Below are positions 1-6,283 of a DNA stretch of 12,554 nt, one piece after another; the first letter of the stretch is position 1; each line of letters opens with the position of its first letter. Made by a program: the position numbers and the translations under genes. The notes beneath the pieces are model-generated. The model was not told where the DNA came from, ran no database searches, and saw only the letters and a program-made list of their open reading frames with translations. Source of the DNA: GCA-002704185 sp902588515 (GTDB lineage Bacteria > Pseudomonadota > Alphaproteobacteria > Pelagibacterales > Pelagibacteraceae); NCBI GenBank assembly GCA_902588515.1, contig CACIPP010000008.1, forward strand, positions 1 through 12,554. Reading direction: 5' to 3'.

Positions 1-87
1 AAAAAATCTTGGTGTAATAACATATAATCCGTACCTTAATACACTTCCAATTGCCCCGAATAGAGCTACTAATAGATAAATCTTCAT
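1..87 (-). CDS. crcB: CrcB/Fluc-type fluoride ion channel, N-terminal part only (runs off the left edge)
   Basis: An ATG at 85-87 opens a frame of 29 codons that is still open at position 1. The visible peptide is a hydrophobic first membrane segment containing FGAIGSVLRYG. This fits the G-A-x-G-x-x-x-R-Y signature at the N-terminus of CrcB (Fluc) proteins, small dimeric inner-membrane channels that export fluoride. It begins 26 bases after the rplQ stop on the same strand, with no convincing terminator between, so it may be read through from the alpha operon. No fluoride riboswitch could fit in that gap, and no strong ribosome binding site is seen; a short TAGG directly abuts the ATG. In my recollection crcB often lies near the end of this cluster in alphaproteobacteria. 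Only about a quarter of the protein is visible, so the call rests on this one motif. Confidence 0.8.
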   Translation of the reverse strand, partial: MKIYLLVALFGAIGSVLRYGLYVITPRFF

Positions 88-113
88 CCTAAATAATATT
101 TTTTAGATTTGTC

Positions 114-560
114 TTATTTTTTTTTGACTTCTTCTTTAGTTTCGCCAGTTTTTTCCACAGTTTTTTTTGATGATGGTCCTGAATCTTGTCCTTTTGCATT
201 AAAATCTTTATCAACAAGTTCAATTATAGCTTTAGGAGCATTGTCTCCGTAACGAAATCCATATTTCAAAACTCTTGAGTAACCACCTGCCCGTTTTTCA
301 TATCTTTTTGACAGAACATTTACTAATTTATTAACTGATTTACCATCTTGTAGTTTTGATAGAAGTGATTTTTTAGCTGCTAAATTCTTTTTTTTTCCAA
401 TAGTTATTATTTTATCAATAGCTATTTTTAATTCCTTAGCTTTTGGAAGAGTTGTTTCTATTTGTTCGTGCTTAATTAGAGAATTTAGCATGTTCTTTAT
501 TAATGCTTTTCTATGTTCAGAGGTTCTGTTTAATTTTCTATAAGCTATTTTATGTCTCAT
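114..560 (-). CDS. rplQ: 50S ribosomal protein L17
   Basis: L17 is a large-subunit protein near the peptide exit tunnel and the last gene of the alpha operon. The N-terminus MRHKIAYRKLNRTSEHRKAL is the family hallmark, and the core closes with KRAGGYSRVLK and the usual AIIELVD near residues 111-117. At 148 residues it is about 20 longer than the E. coli protein (127). The excess is a charged tail (about residues 118-148) rich in Lys, Glu and Ser that ends in three Lys codons, written as nine consecutive A just before TAA. Its ATG overlaps the rpoA stop by one base (TAATG), so it is probably translated by coupling. Only a weak AGAAGA lies upstream. The gene identity is certain; the tail is lineage-specific by inference. 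Confidence 0.98.
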   Translation of the reverse strand: MRHKIAYRKLNRTSEHRKALIKNMLNSLIKHEQIETTLPKAKELKIAIDKIITIGKKKNLAAKKSLLSKLQDGKSVNKLVNVLSKRYEKRAGGYSRVLKYGFRYGDNAPKAIIELVDKDFNAKGQDSGPSSKKTVEKTGETKEEVKKK

Positions 561-1576
561 TATTTGTATTCTTCTTCTAGTTTTTTAGATAATTCAGCAA
601 TATTTTCCGGTGGCCAATTTGGTATTTCAATACCTAAATATAATGACATACCAGCTAAGACTTCTTTAATCTCATTAAGAGATTTTCTTCCAAAATTAGG
701 TGTCCTAAGCATTTCATTCTCAGTTTTTTGAACTAAATCACCAATATAAATTATATTGTCGTTTTTTAAACAATTCATTGATCTAACCGATAATTCTAAT
801 TCATCTACTCTACGTAAAAGATTTTTATTAAACTCTGGTTCATTGCTTGTTTTTTCAACAACAACTTCTTTCGGTTCATCAAAGTTAATAAACATACCAA
901 GTTGATCTTGCAAAATTCTAGCAGCGAAAGCTAAGCAATCTTCTGCTGCAACTGAACCGTCAGTTTCTATTTCCATTGTTAGTTTGTCATAATCAATTGA
1001 AAGACCATCTCTAGTATCAGATATATTGTATGATACTCTTTTTACTGGACTGTAAACAGCATCAACAGGTATCAATCCTAAAGGAGAGTCAGCATCTCTA
1101 TTTTTTTCTGCCGAAACATATCCTTTGCCTGTATTAACAGTTAGTTCCATATAAATCTTAGTTTTTTCATCTAAATTACAAATTACTTGCTCTGGATTTA
1201 ATATTTCAATATCCGAATTATCCTTAATCATGCTAGCTTTTATTTCTCCAGGTCCCTGTGCATCAATTATAAGTTTTTTTGGTCCAGGATTTTTTAATTT
1301 TAAAGATAATGATTTAATATTTAATACAATATCAGTTACATCCTCTCTTACACCGTTTATTGAAGAAAATTCATGTAGCACACCATCTATCTGAATAGCT
1401 GTCACAGCTGTACCCTGAATTGATGACAACAAAACTCTTCTTAACGCATTTCCTAAAGTTAAAGCAAATCCCCTTTCAAGAGGTTCTACAATTATTTTCG
1501 ATATTTTTTTATCGTCACTAGATTGTACATCTATTTTTGATGGCTTGATCAACTCTTTCCAATTCTTTTCTATCAA
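560..1576 (-). CDS. rpoA: DNA-directed RNA polymerase subunit alpha
   Basis: This is the alpha subunit, whose dimer nucleates RNA polymerase assembly and whose C-terminal domain contacts UP elements and activators. The 338 residues match the family length. The N-terminal assembly domain spans about 1-235 and holds GFALTLGNALRRVLLSS (36-52). A linker of roughly 236-255 leads to the C-terminal domain, about 256-322, with LSVRSMNCL, IGDLVQKTE and the closing NWPP. The DNA-contacting arginine falls at R265, as in E. coli. The start is TTG (rc of caa at 1574-1576): the peptide from there, MIEKNWKELIKPSK, matches the usual alphaproteobacterial N-terminus, and AAGGAG lies five bases upstream. It is 21 bases downstream of rpsK and overlaps rplQ by one base. 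TTG may lower its translation relative to the ribosomal genes; that is inference. Confidence 0.98.
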   Translation of the reverse strand: MIEKNWKELIKPSKIDVQSSDDKKISKIIVEPLERGFALTLGNALRRVLLSSIQGTAVTAIQIDGVLHEFSSINGVREDVTDIVLNIKSLSLKLKNPGPKKLIIDAQGPGEIKASMIKDNSDIEILNPEQVICNLDEKTKIYMELTVNTGKGYVSAEKNRDADSPLGLIPVDAVYSPVKRVSYNISDTRDGLSIDYDKLTMEIETDGSVAAEDCLAFAARILQDQLGMFINFDEPKEVVVEKTSNEPEFNKNLLRRVDELELSVRSMNCLKNDNIIYIGDLVQKTENEMLRTPNFGRKSLNEIKEVLAGMSLYLGIEIPNWPPENIAELSKKLEEEYK

Positions 1577-1581
1577 TTTAT

Positions 1582-1587
1582 CTCCTT
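1582..1587 (-). promoter_or_regulatory. Shine-Dalgarno AAGGAG deciding the TTG start of rpoA
   Basis: On the minus strand AAGGAG sits five bases before the TTG at 1574-1576. No ATG in frame gives a better fit to the RpoA N-terminus. It lies inside the 21-base rpsK-rpoA gap, one of the few spacers in the cluster, and is among the strongest ribosome binding sites in the window. Confidence 0.85.
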
Positions 1588-1597
1588 ATATTAATTG

Positions 1598-2044
1598 TTA
1601 AACTCTTCTTTTTTTTGGCGGTCTACATCCATTATGAGGAATTGGACTGGCATCCTTAATAGATAAAATTTTAAACCCCCTAGCTTGCAATGCTCTTAAA
1701 GCTGTTTCTCTACCAGATCCTGGTCCCTTGACTTCTACATCAATATTTTTTAATCCATATTCTGATGCTTTTATTGCGGCATCATCCGCAGCTACTTGAG
1801 CTGCATATGGAGTTGATTTCCTTGAGCCCTTAAATCCTTTTGACCCTGCTGATGACCATGAAAGTACATTCCCGTCATTATCAGTTATAGATATAATAGT
1901 ATTATTGAATGTCGCATTAACATAAGCTTTGCCGTTTAAGACCACTTTTTTTTCTTTTTTCTTTATTTTAAATTTCTTTTTCTTTTTAACTTCTTCTACT
2001 TTTTGTTCTTTTACATTGTCTTTAGTTATTTTTTCTTTGCTCAT
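1598..2044 (-). CDS. rpsK: 30S ribosomal protein S11
   Basis: S11 sits on the 30S platform by the Shine-Dalgarno cleft and the E site. The core begins near residue 35 with GKAYVNATFNNTIISITD and continues through SAGSKGFKGSRKSTPYAAQ to the very conserved end DASPIPHNGCRPPKKRRV. The protein has 148 residues, against about 125-130 in most bacteria. The extra is a highly charged N-terminal extension (about residues 1-33) dominated by Lys and Glu. The ATG at 2042-2044 comes one base after the rpsM stop, with only a weak AAGAAA upstream. A shorter form is unlikely because no Met codon occurs in frame near the core start and the reading frame is open through the extension. The gene is certain; the exact N-terminus is fairly so. 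Confidence 0.97.
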   Translation of the reverse strand: MSKEKITKDNVKEQKVEEVKKKKKFKIKKKEKKVVLNGKAYVNATFNNTIISITDNDGNVLSWSSAGSKGFKGSRKSTPYAAQVAADDAAIKASEYGLKNIDVEVKGPGSGRETALRALQARGFKILSIKDASPIPHNGCRPPKKRRV

Positions 2045-2045
2045 T

Positions 2046-2429
2046 TTATTTCTTAGCTAATGTTAATTTTTTACCAGCAATTGCAATAGCTTTTCCTTTT
2101 CTAGTTCTTGCATTTGAATGAGTTCTTTGTCCTCTTACTGGTAGCTTTTTCCTATGTCTAGTTCCTCTATAGGTTCCAAGATCTCTTAATCTTTTGATAT
2201 TTAAAGAAATATTTCTTCTCAAATCACCTTCAACAGTATGTTTGCTGTCAATAAATTCTCTTATTTTAAGTATCTCGTCTTCAGTTAAATTATTAACTCT
2301 CTTAGATTTTTCTATATTTAATTGCTTGCAAATTTTTTGAGCATTATAATCACCAATACCAAAAATATATGTTAAGGCTATATGAACTTGTTTGTTTAGT
2401 GGTAAATTAACTCCTGAAATTCGTGCCAT
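2046..2429 (-). CDS. rpsM: 30S ribosomal protein S13
   Basis: S13 is in the head of the small subunit, contacting the P-site tRNA and the B1 bridges to 23S rRNA and L5. The sequence starts MARISGVNLP, has the helix-two-turn-helix YIFGIGDYNAQKIC near 22-35, and carries the conserved RDLGTYRGTRHRKKLPVRGQ (82-101) before a basic tail. Length 127 is close to the usual 118-125. It is the first gene of the alpha part, separated from adk by 68 bases that hold a promoter, and followed after one base by rpsK. The bases just upstream of its ATG (TTTTACATACACT) show no Shine-Dalgarno motif. Confidence 0.98.
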   Translation of the reverse strand: MARISGVNLPLNKQVHIALTYIFGIGDYNAQKICKQLNIEKSKRVNNLTEDEILKIREFIDSKHTVEGDLRRNISLNIKRLRDLGTYRGTRHRKKLPVRGQRTHSNARTRKGKAIAIAGKKLTLAKK

Positions 2430-2463
2430 AGTGTATGTAAAATTTATAATCTAAAAACGCTGG

Positions 2464-2491
2464 AGTATATAAATCAAGTCGTTAAAGTCAA
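2464..2491 (-). promoter_or_regulatory. Predicted sigma70-type promoter for rpsM-rpsK-rpoA-rplQ
   Basis: Read on the minus strand, a -35 box TTGACT (2486-2491) is followed by 16 bases and a -10 box TATACT (2464-2469). Each box is one mismatch from consensus. A start site would fall around 2456-2461, leaving a leader of about 27-32 bases to the rpsM ATG. This lies in the only sizeable intergenic gap of the cluster (2430-2497). A leader that short has no room for the S4-binding pseudoknot known from the E. coli alpha operon. The promoter call is from sequence match and position only. Confidence 0.7.
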
Positions 2492-2497
2492 CTCAAT

Positions 2498-3130
2498 TTA
2501 GTCCTTTAATACGCCCTTAATTTCCTTTCTAACTTCATCAATTGGTTTCATTGCATCAATATTTATCACTTTATTTTGACTTTTATAATATTCTAGCAAT
2601 GGCAGTGTCTCGTTATCGTAAGTTTTCAATCTTTTAGTAACTGTCTCATGATTATCATCTGACCTTTTAATCATTTTATTTTCTTTACAATTTATAGGTG
2701 GGGGGTCGAAATATTCATTGTATGTATTTTTGCAAACTGGACATGATATCCTTCCTGAAATTCTTTTGATTAACACAGAATAATCAACTTTTAGATTAAG
2801 TACTTTTGATAAGTTTTGATTATACTTCTTTAACATTATTTCTAAATTTTTTGCTTGTTCTATATTTCTTGGAAATCCATCAAATATCATTTTATTTTTT
2901 ATATTTATATTTGATATTTTATCTTCAATTAAATTATAAATTACCTCATCAGATACTAATTTTCCAGCATCCATAATATTGCGTATTTGTTTGGAAAGCT
3001 CACTATCTTTTTTTAATTCATTTCTCAACAAATCACCGGTGGAAATTTGAGTCATTTTTAAGTCATCTTTTAAAAAATTTGACTGAGTCCCTTTTCCAGC
3101 GCCAGGTGGGCCAAAAATAATAATATTCAT
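2498..3130 (-). CDS. adk: Adenylate kinase
   Basis: Adenylate kinase catalyses ATP + AMP = 2 ADP in the cytoplasm and keeps adenine nucleotides balanced. The 210 residues show the P-loop GPPGAGKGT (7-15), the AMP-binding ISTGDLLR (29-36), the DGFPRN strand (84-89), the LID arginines in LIKRISGRISC and the RSDDN element (156-160). This is a long-LID bacterial form. The LID carries a zinc-finger-like set, C130-x2-C133-x14-C148-x2-N151, in which the usual fourth ligand (Cys or Asp) is Asn. The ATG directly abuts the secY stop, with no spacer and no clear ribosome binding site, so coupled translation is likely. A position between secY and rpsM is common in alphaproteobacteria. Confidence 0.98.
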   Translation of the reverse strand: MNIIIFGPPGAGKGTQSNFLKDDLKMTQISTGDLLRNELKKDSELSKQIRNIMDAGKLVSDEVIYNLIEDKISNINIKNKMIFDGFPRNIEQAKNLEIMLKKYNQNLSKVLNLKVDYSVLIKRISGRISCPVCKNTYNEYFDPPPINCKENKMIKRSDDNHETVTKRLKTYDNETLPLLEYYKSQNKVINIDAMKPIDEVRKEIKGVLKD

Positions 3131-4441
3131 TTATTTAGTAAACTTTGTTTTTTTAATCAATGATTGATATTGTACACTCATCAATCTTGTTTGTATTTGA
3201 TTTATAGTGTCCATTCCTACAACAACTACGATCAATAACGATGTTCCACCTAAATAGAATGGTATAGGGTAGTTTGCAATTAATACCTCGGGCATCAAAC
3301 ATATAATTACTAAGTAAGTTGAACCAATTGTTGTTAGCTTTATAAGCAAATCATTAATAAAAAATGCAGTTCTTTCTCCAGGTCTTATTCCAGGAATAAA
3401 ACCTCCATGCTTTCTTAAATTTTCAGCTGTTTCATTTGGATTAAAGATTATGGATGTATAAAAAAATGAAAAGAAAACAATACCACCGGCATAAATCAAC
3501 ATATATAATGGTTTGCCTTGGCCTAACATTGATGTGACACCAATCATAAAAGAACTGCTATCTGTTGAAAAGTTTGACAATGTAATCGGAAGAAGAAGAA
3601 GAGCTGATGCAAATATTGCTGGTATAACACCAGCTGTATTAACTCTTAAAGGGAGATAGGATGACTCTCCACCATACATTTTATTTCCAACTTGCCTTTT
3701 AGGATATTGAACAACTACTCTCCTTTGGGCCCTTTCAACAAATACTATAAAATAAATTGCAACTAACAACAAAATAATCACTCCAATTATCACCAAACTA
3801 GACAAGGCGCCTGTCCTTCCAAGTTCGAATGTAGAAGCTAATGCTCTAGGTATTTCTGCAACTATGCCGGAAAAAATTATTAATGAAATCCCATTTCCAA
3901 CACCTCTAGAAGTAATTTGCTCACCGAGCCACATTAAAAATACTGTACCTGTAAGTAAAGTAACAGTTGTAACAAATCTAAAATAAATACCAGGCTCTAA
4001 TACAATACCTTGAGAGTTTTCTAAGCTAACAGAAACACCATACCCTTGGACTAATGCAAGTAACACTGTTCCATATCTCGTATATTGAGTTATTTTCTTT
4101 CTGCCAAATTCACCTTGGCTTTTCAGATTTTTAAAATAATCAGTTACACCTGTTAATAATTGAACAATAATTGATGAAGATATGTATGGCATTATACCCA
4201 AAGCAAAAATGGCCATTCTTTGAACAGCACCACCAGCAAAAACATTAAACATTCCTAATAAACTTCTCTCGTTTCCTCCGACGATATCTTTAAGAGAAGT
4301 AGGATCAATTCCTGGAATGGGAATATAGGTACCAAATCGATAAATAATCAGAATAAATAATGTATAAATTATTCTCTTTTTTAAGTCGTCGGCTTGAGAA
4401 AATGCTCCTACGCTTTGCGCCGTATTTTCAAAATTTGACAT
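3131..4441 (-). CDS. secY: Protein translocase subunit SecY
   Basis: SecY forms the protein-conducting channel of the SecYEG translocon in the inner membrane and works with SecA and the ribosome. The 436 residues hold ten hydrophobic segments, roughly at 23-40, 66-96, 121-140, 154-174, 184-201, 214-235, 268-288, 311-333, 366-388 and 397-416. The plug region after the first segment includes YIPIPGIDP. Cytosolic loops carry the conserved ERAQRRVVVQYPKRQVG (236-252) and GGFIPGIRPGERT (346-358). R353 in the latter should correspond to the SecA/ribosome-contacting arginine of the C5 loop. The gene starts one base after the rplO stop, as in the usual spc arrangement, and runs straight into adk. No Shine-Dalgarno is evident, consistent with coupling to rplO. 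Confidence 0.98.
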   Translation of the reverse strand: MSNFENTAQSVGAFSQADDLKKRIIYTLFILIIYRFGTYIPIPGIDPTSLKDIVGGNERSLLGMFNVFAGGAVQRMAIFALGIMPYISSSIIVQLLTGVTDYFKNLKSQGEFGRKKITQYTRYGTVLLALVQGYGVSVSLENSQGIVLEPGIYFRFVTTVTLLTGTVFLMWLGEQITSRGVGNGISLIIFSGIVAEIPRALASTFELGRTGALSSLVIIGVIILLLVAIYFIVFVERAQRRVVVQYPKRQVGNKMYGGESSYLPLRVNTAGVIPAIFASALLLLPITLSNFSTDSSSFMIGVTSMLGQGKPLYMLIYAGGIVFFSFFYTSIIFNPNETAENLRKHGGFIPGIRPGERTAFFINDLLIKLTTIGSTYLVIICLMPEVLIANYPIPFYLGGTSLLIVVVVGMDTINQIQTRLMSVQYQSLIKKTKFTK

Positions 4442-4442
4442 C

Positions 4443-4898
4443 TTATCGTTTAACTAACTCTATTGATCCACCTGATTTTTCAATTTTATCTTTCGCACTT
4501 TTACTAACTTTATCTGTAATTAATGAAATTTTAGTTTTTAATTCACCTGTACCAAGAATTTTAACTTTTATATTCTTTGATGATTTATTCTTTAATAGTA
4601 TTTTTCTTAAATGAATTTTCTCACTCTGTTTTATTTTTCTTTTAGTTATTAATTTTTCTAAATCATTTAAATTTATTACGACGTTTTTTTCTTTTTTATA
4701 CAAAGAATTAAAGCCTCTTTTAGGCAATCTTCTATATAAAGGCATTTGCCCACCTTCATAGCTTTTTATAGCAACACCGGATCTTGATTTTTGACCTTTT
4801 ACACCTCTGCCGCTTGTTTTGCCTTTGCCAGAACCAATTCCTCTTCCAAGTCTTTTCTTTGGTTTATGAGATGAAAAATTTATAGTATTTAATTTCAT
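4443..4898 (-). CDS. rplO: 50S ribosomal protein L15
   Basis: L15 is a late-assembly large-subunit protein that threads a glycine- and basic-rich N-terminal arm into 23S rRNA. The arm is visible as KRLGRGIGSGKGKTSGRGVKG (from about 15), followed by GGQMPLYRRLPKRGF (residues 49-63). The C-terminal domain ends SGGSIELVKR. The chosen ATG (4896-4898) gives MKLNTINFS, the family start, and 151 residues. An in-frame TTG five codons upstream would overlap rpsE and is not favoured. rpsE ends only one base upstream. In most alphaproteobacteria rpmD (L30) lies between these two genes; here there is no room for it. Confidence 0.98.
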   Translation of the reverse strand: MKLNTINFSSHKPKKRLGRGIGSGKGKTSGRGVKGQKSRSGVAIKSYEGGQMPLYRRLPKRGFNSLYKKEKNVVINLNDLEKLITKRKIKQSEKIHLRKILLKNKSSKNIKVKILGTGELKTKISLITDKVSKSAKDKIEKSGGSIELVKR

Positions 4899-4899
4899 A

Positions 4900-5397
4900 T
4901 TATCTTCTCGCAACTATTTCTTTAATTTTTTTTCCTCTTAATACAGAAATATCTTTGGGAGTTTTTTGTTTTAATAAAGCATCAAAAGAAGCTCGAACTA
5001 AATTATAAGGATTCGATGAACCTATTGACTTTCCAACAACATCCTGAATTCCAGACATCTCACAAATTGCACGCACAGGTCCACCAGCTATTATTCCCGT
5101 TCCAGCTGGTGCACTTCTTAATAGTACTTTTCCAGCTCCATTTCTGCCTCTTACATCATGGTGTAATGTTCTTCCATCTCTTAGAGAAACTTTTATGATT
5201 GATTTTTTTGCAGCTTGAGAAGCTTTTTTAATAGCATCAGGCACCTGTTTTGCTTTCCCTTGTCCAAAGCCAACTTGGCCTTTTTGATTACCTACAACCA
5301 CCAAAGCTGCAAATCCAAATCTTCGGCCGCCTTTTACAACCTTAGTAATTCTATTGATTGCTACTAATTTTTCTTTTATTTCTTGTGCTTGACTCAT
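4900..5397 (-). CDS. rpsE: 30S ribosomal protein S5
   Basis: S5 lies on the solvent side of the 30S subunit near the mRNA entry and acts in decoding fidelity with S4. The N-terminal double-stranded-RNA-binding-like domain shows VVKGGRRFGFAALVVVGN (about 20-37) and GQVGFGQGKAKQVPDAI. The C-terminal domain shows RSAPAGTGIIAGGPVRAI, and the end DISVLRGKKIKEIVARR is complete. Length 165 is close to E. coli (167). It follows rplR after two bases and precedes rplO by one base. No good Shine-Dalgarno precedes it, so translation is probably coupled. Confidence 0.98.
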   Translation of the reverse strand: MSQAQEIKEKLVAINRITKVVKGGRRFGFAALVVVGNQKGQVGFGQGKAKQVPDAIKKASQAAKKSIIKVSLRDGRTLHHDVRGRNGAGKVLLRSAPAGTGIIAGGPVRAICEMSGIQDVVGKSIGSSNPYNLVRASFDALLKQKTPKDISVLRGKKIKEIVARR

Positions 5398-5399
5398 AA

Positions 5400-5741
5400 T
5401 TAAAATTTCAAACCTTCTTTTCTGGCCGTTTCTGCTAATAATTTAATTCTGCCATGATACTTATATTTACCCCTATCGAAATAAACTTCTTTTACCCCTT
5501 TTTTTGCTGATCTTTCAGCAATTAATTTTCCAACAACTTCCGAAACTTTAGATTTTGGCATTTTTTCAATATTCTTTTCTTTTGAAGAAGCGCTTACTAG
5601 TGTTACGTGTTTATTGTCATCAATAATTTGTGCGTAAATATTCTTTAATGATCTAAAGACAGTTAATCTAGGTTTGTCTGAATTAATTCTTTTTAGTTTA
5701 GACCTTATTCTTGTCTGCCTTTTTGTTGATATTGATTTCAT
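5400..5741 (-). CDS. rplR: 50S ribosomal protein L18
   Basis: L18 binds 5S rRNA with L5 in the central protuberance. Family marks are RIRSKLKRINSDKPRLTVFRS near the N-terminus, IYAQIIDDNKHVTLVSASS (about 34-52), the helix VVGKLIAERSAKKGVKEVYFDRG and the closing KYHGRIKLLAETARKEGLKF. Length 113 is close to the E. coli protein (117). The ATG shares one base with the rplF stop (TAATG). A GAGGG lies about 13 bases upstream, inside rplF. Confidence 0.98.
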   Translation of the reverse strand: MKSISTKRQTRIRSKLKRINSDKPRLTVFRSLKNIYAQIIDDNKHVTLVSASSKEKNIEKMPKSKVSEVVGKLIAERSAKKGVKEVYFDRGKYKYHGRIKLLAETARKEGLKF

Positions 5742-6277
5742 TATTTTTTCTTACCCTCTTTTTTTAACACAAATTGGTCACTAGATGTTATACCTTTTTG
5801 CTTATATGGCTCTACTGGCTTATAAAATTTTAAATCAGCAACGACCTTTCCTACTAATTCTTTATCTATACCGCTTATAATTAAAGTAGTTTGCTTTTCT
5901 ACTTTGATTGTTATTCCTTCTGGGATGTCGTAATTTATATCATGACTGAAACCAAGCTGAAGGTTTAATTGTTTACCCTTTAAGTTTGCTCTAAAACCAA
6001 CGCCTGTTAATTTTAAGGTTTTTTCATATCCTTTAAATATTCCGATTATAGCGTTGTTTATTAAACTTCTTTGCAAACCCCATAAAACACTATTAAGGTT
6101 ATTTTTATTTTTGGGTCTTACTAAAATTTTTGAATTATCAATTTTTACATCCAAAATGTCATTTTTTAATTCAATTGATCTTTTCCCTTTTGGACCCTCT
6201 AAGTTTAAAATATTACCAGCTATAGCAGCTTTTACATCTTTAGGTATTTCAATATTTTTTTTTCCAATTTTTGACAT
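5741..6277 (-). CDS. rplF: 50S ribosomal protein L6
   Basis: L6 lies at the base of the L7/L12 stalk beside the sarcin-ricin loop and is needed late in 50S assembly. The start MSKIGKKNIEIPKDV is typical, the two L6 folds run about 1-80 and 83-175, and ELVGKVVADLKFYKPVEPYKQKGI (140-163) corresponds to the family signature. Length is 178 (E. coli 177). The signature is unusual: the common form is PEPYKGKG, usually followed by an R/K-Y pair, but here it reads VEPYKQKGITSSD. A six-base gap separates it from rpsH. No Shine-Dalgarno is visible. Confidence 0.97.
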   Translation of the reverse strand: MSKIGKKNIEIPKDVKAAIAGNILNLEGPKGKRSIELKNDILDVKIDNSKILVRPKNKNNLNSVLWGLQRSLINNAIIGIFKGYEKTLKLTGVGFRANLKGKQLNLQLGFSHDINYDIPEGITIKVEKQTTLIISGIDKELVGKVVADLKFYKPVEPYKQKGITSSDQFVLKKEGKKK

Positions 6278-6283
6278 AATAAG

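Noticed and set aside
88..113. Rho-independent terminator after rplQ
   Set aside because: Only a five-pair AT stem (CTAAA/TTTAG) can be drawn, with no T run after it on the transcribed strand. It overlaps the region just before the crcB ATG.
2430..2497. A small rpmJ (L36) gene between adk and rpsM
   Set aside because: The gap is 68 bases, too short for the 37-38 codon gene, and no frame in it shows the L36 Cys/His pattern.
4360..4614. Plus-strand open frames, for example 4360-4614, 5016-5198, 6054-6287, 7287-7514, 7593-7898, 10124-10447, 11849-12136 and 12137-12322
   Set aside because: All lie antisense to well-recognised ribosomal or secY genes, have Phe/Leu/Ser-rich composition expected from the complement of Lys-rich coding, and match no family I know.
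4899..4913. In-frame TTG start adding five residues to L15
   Set aside because: The ATG at 4896-4898 yields the usual MKLN start and avoids a 14-base overlap with rpsE.
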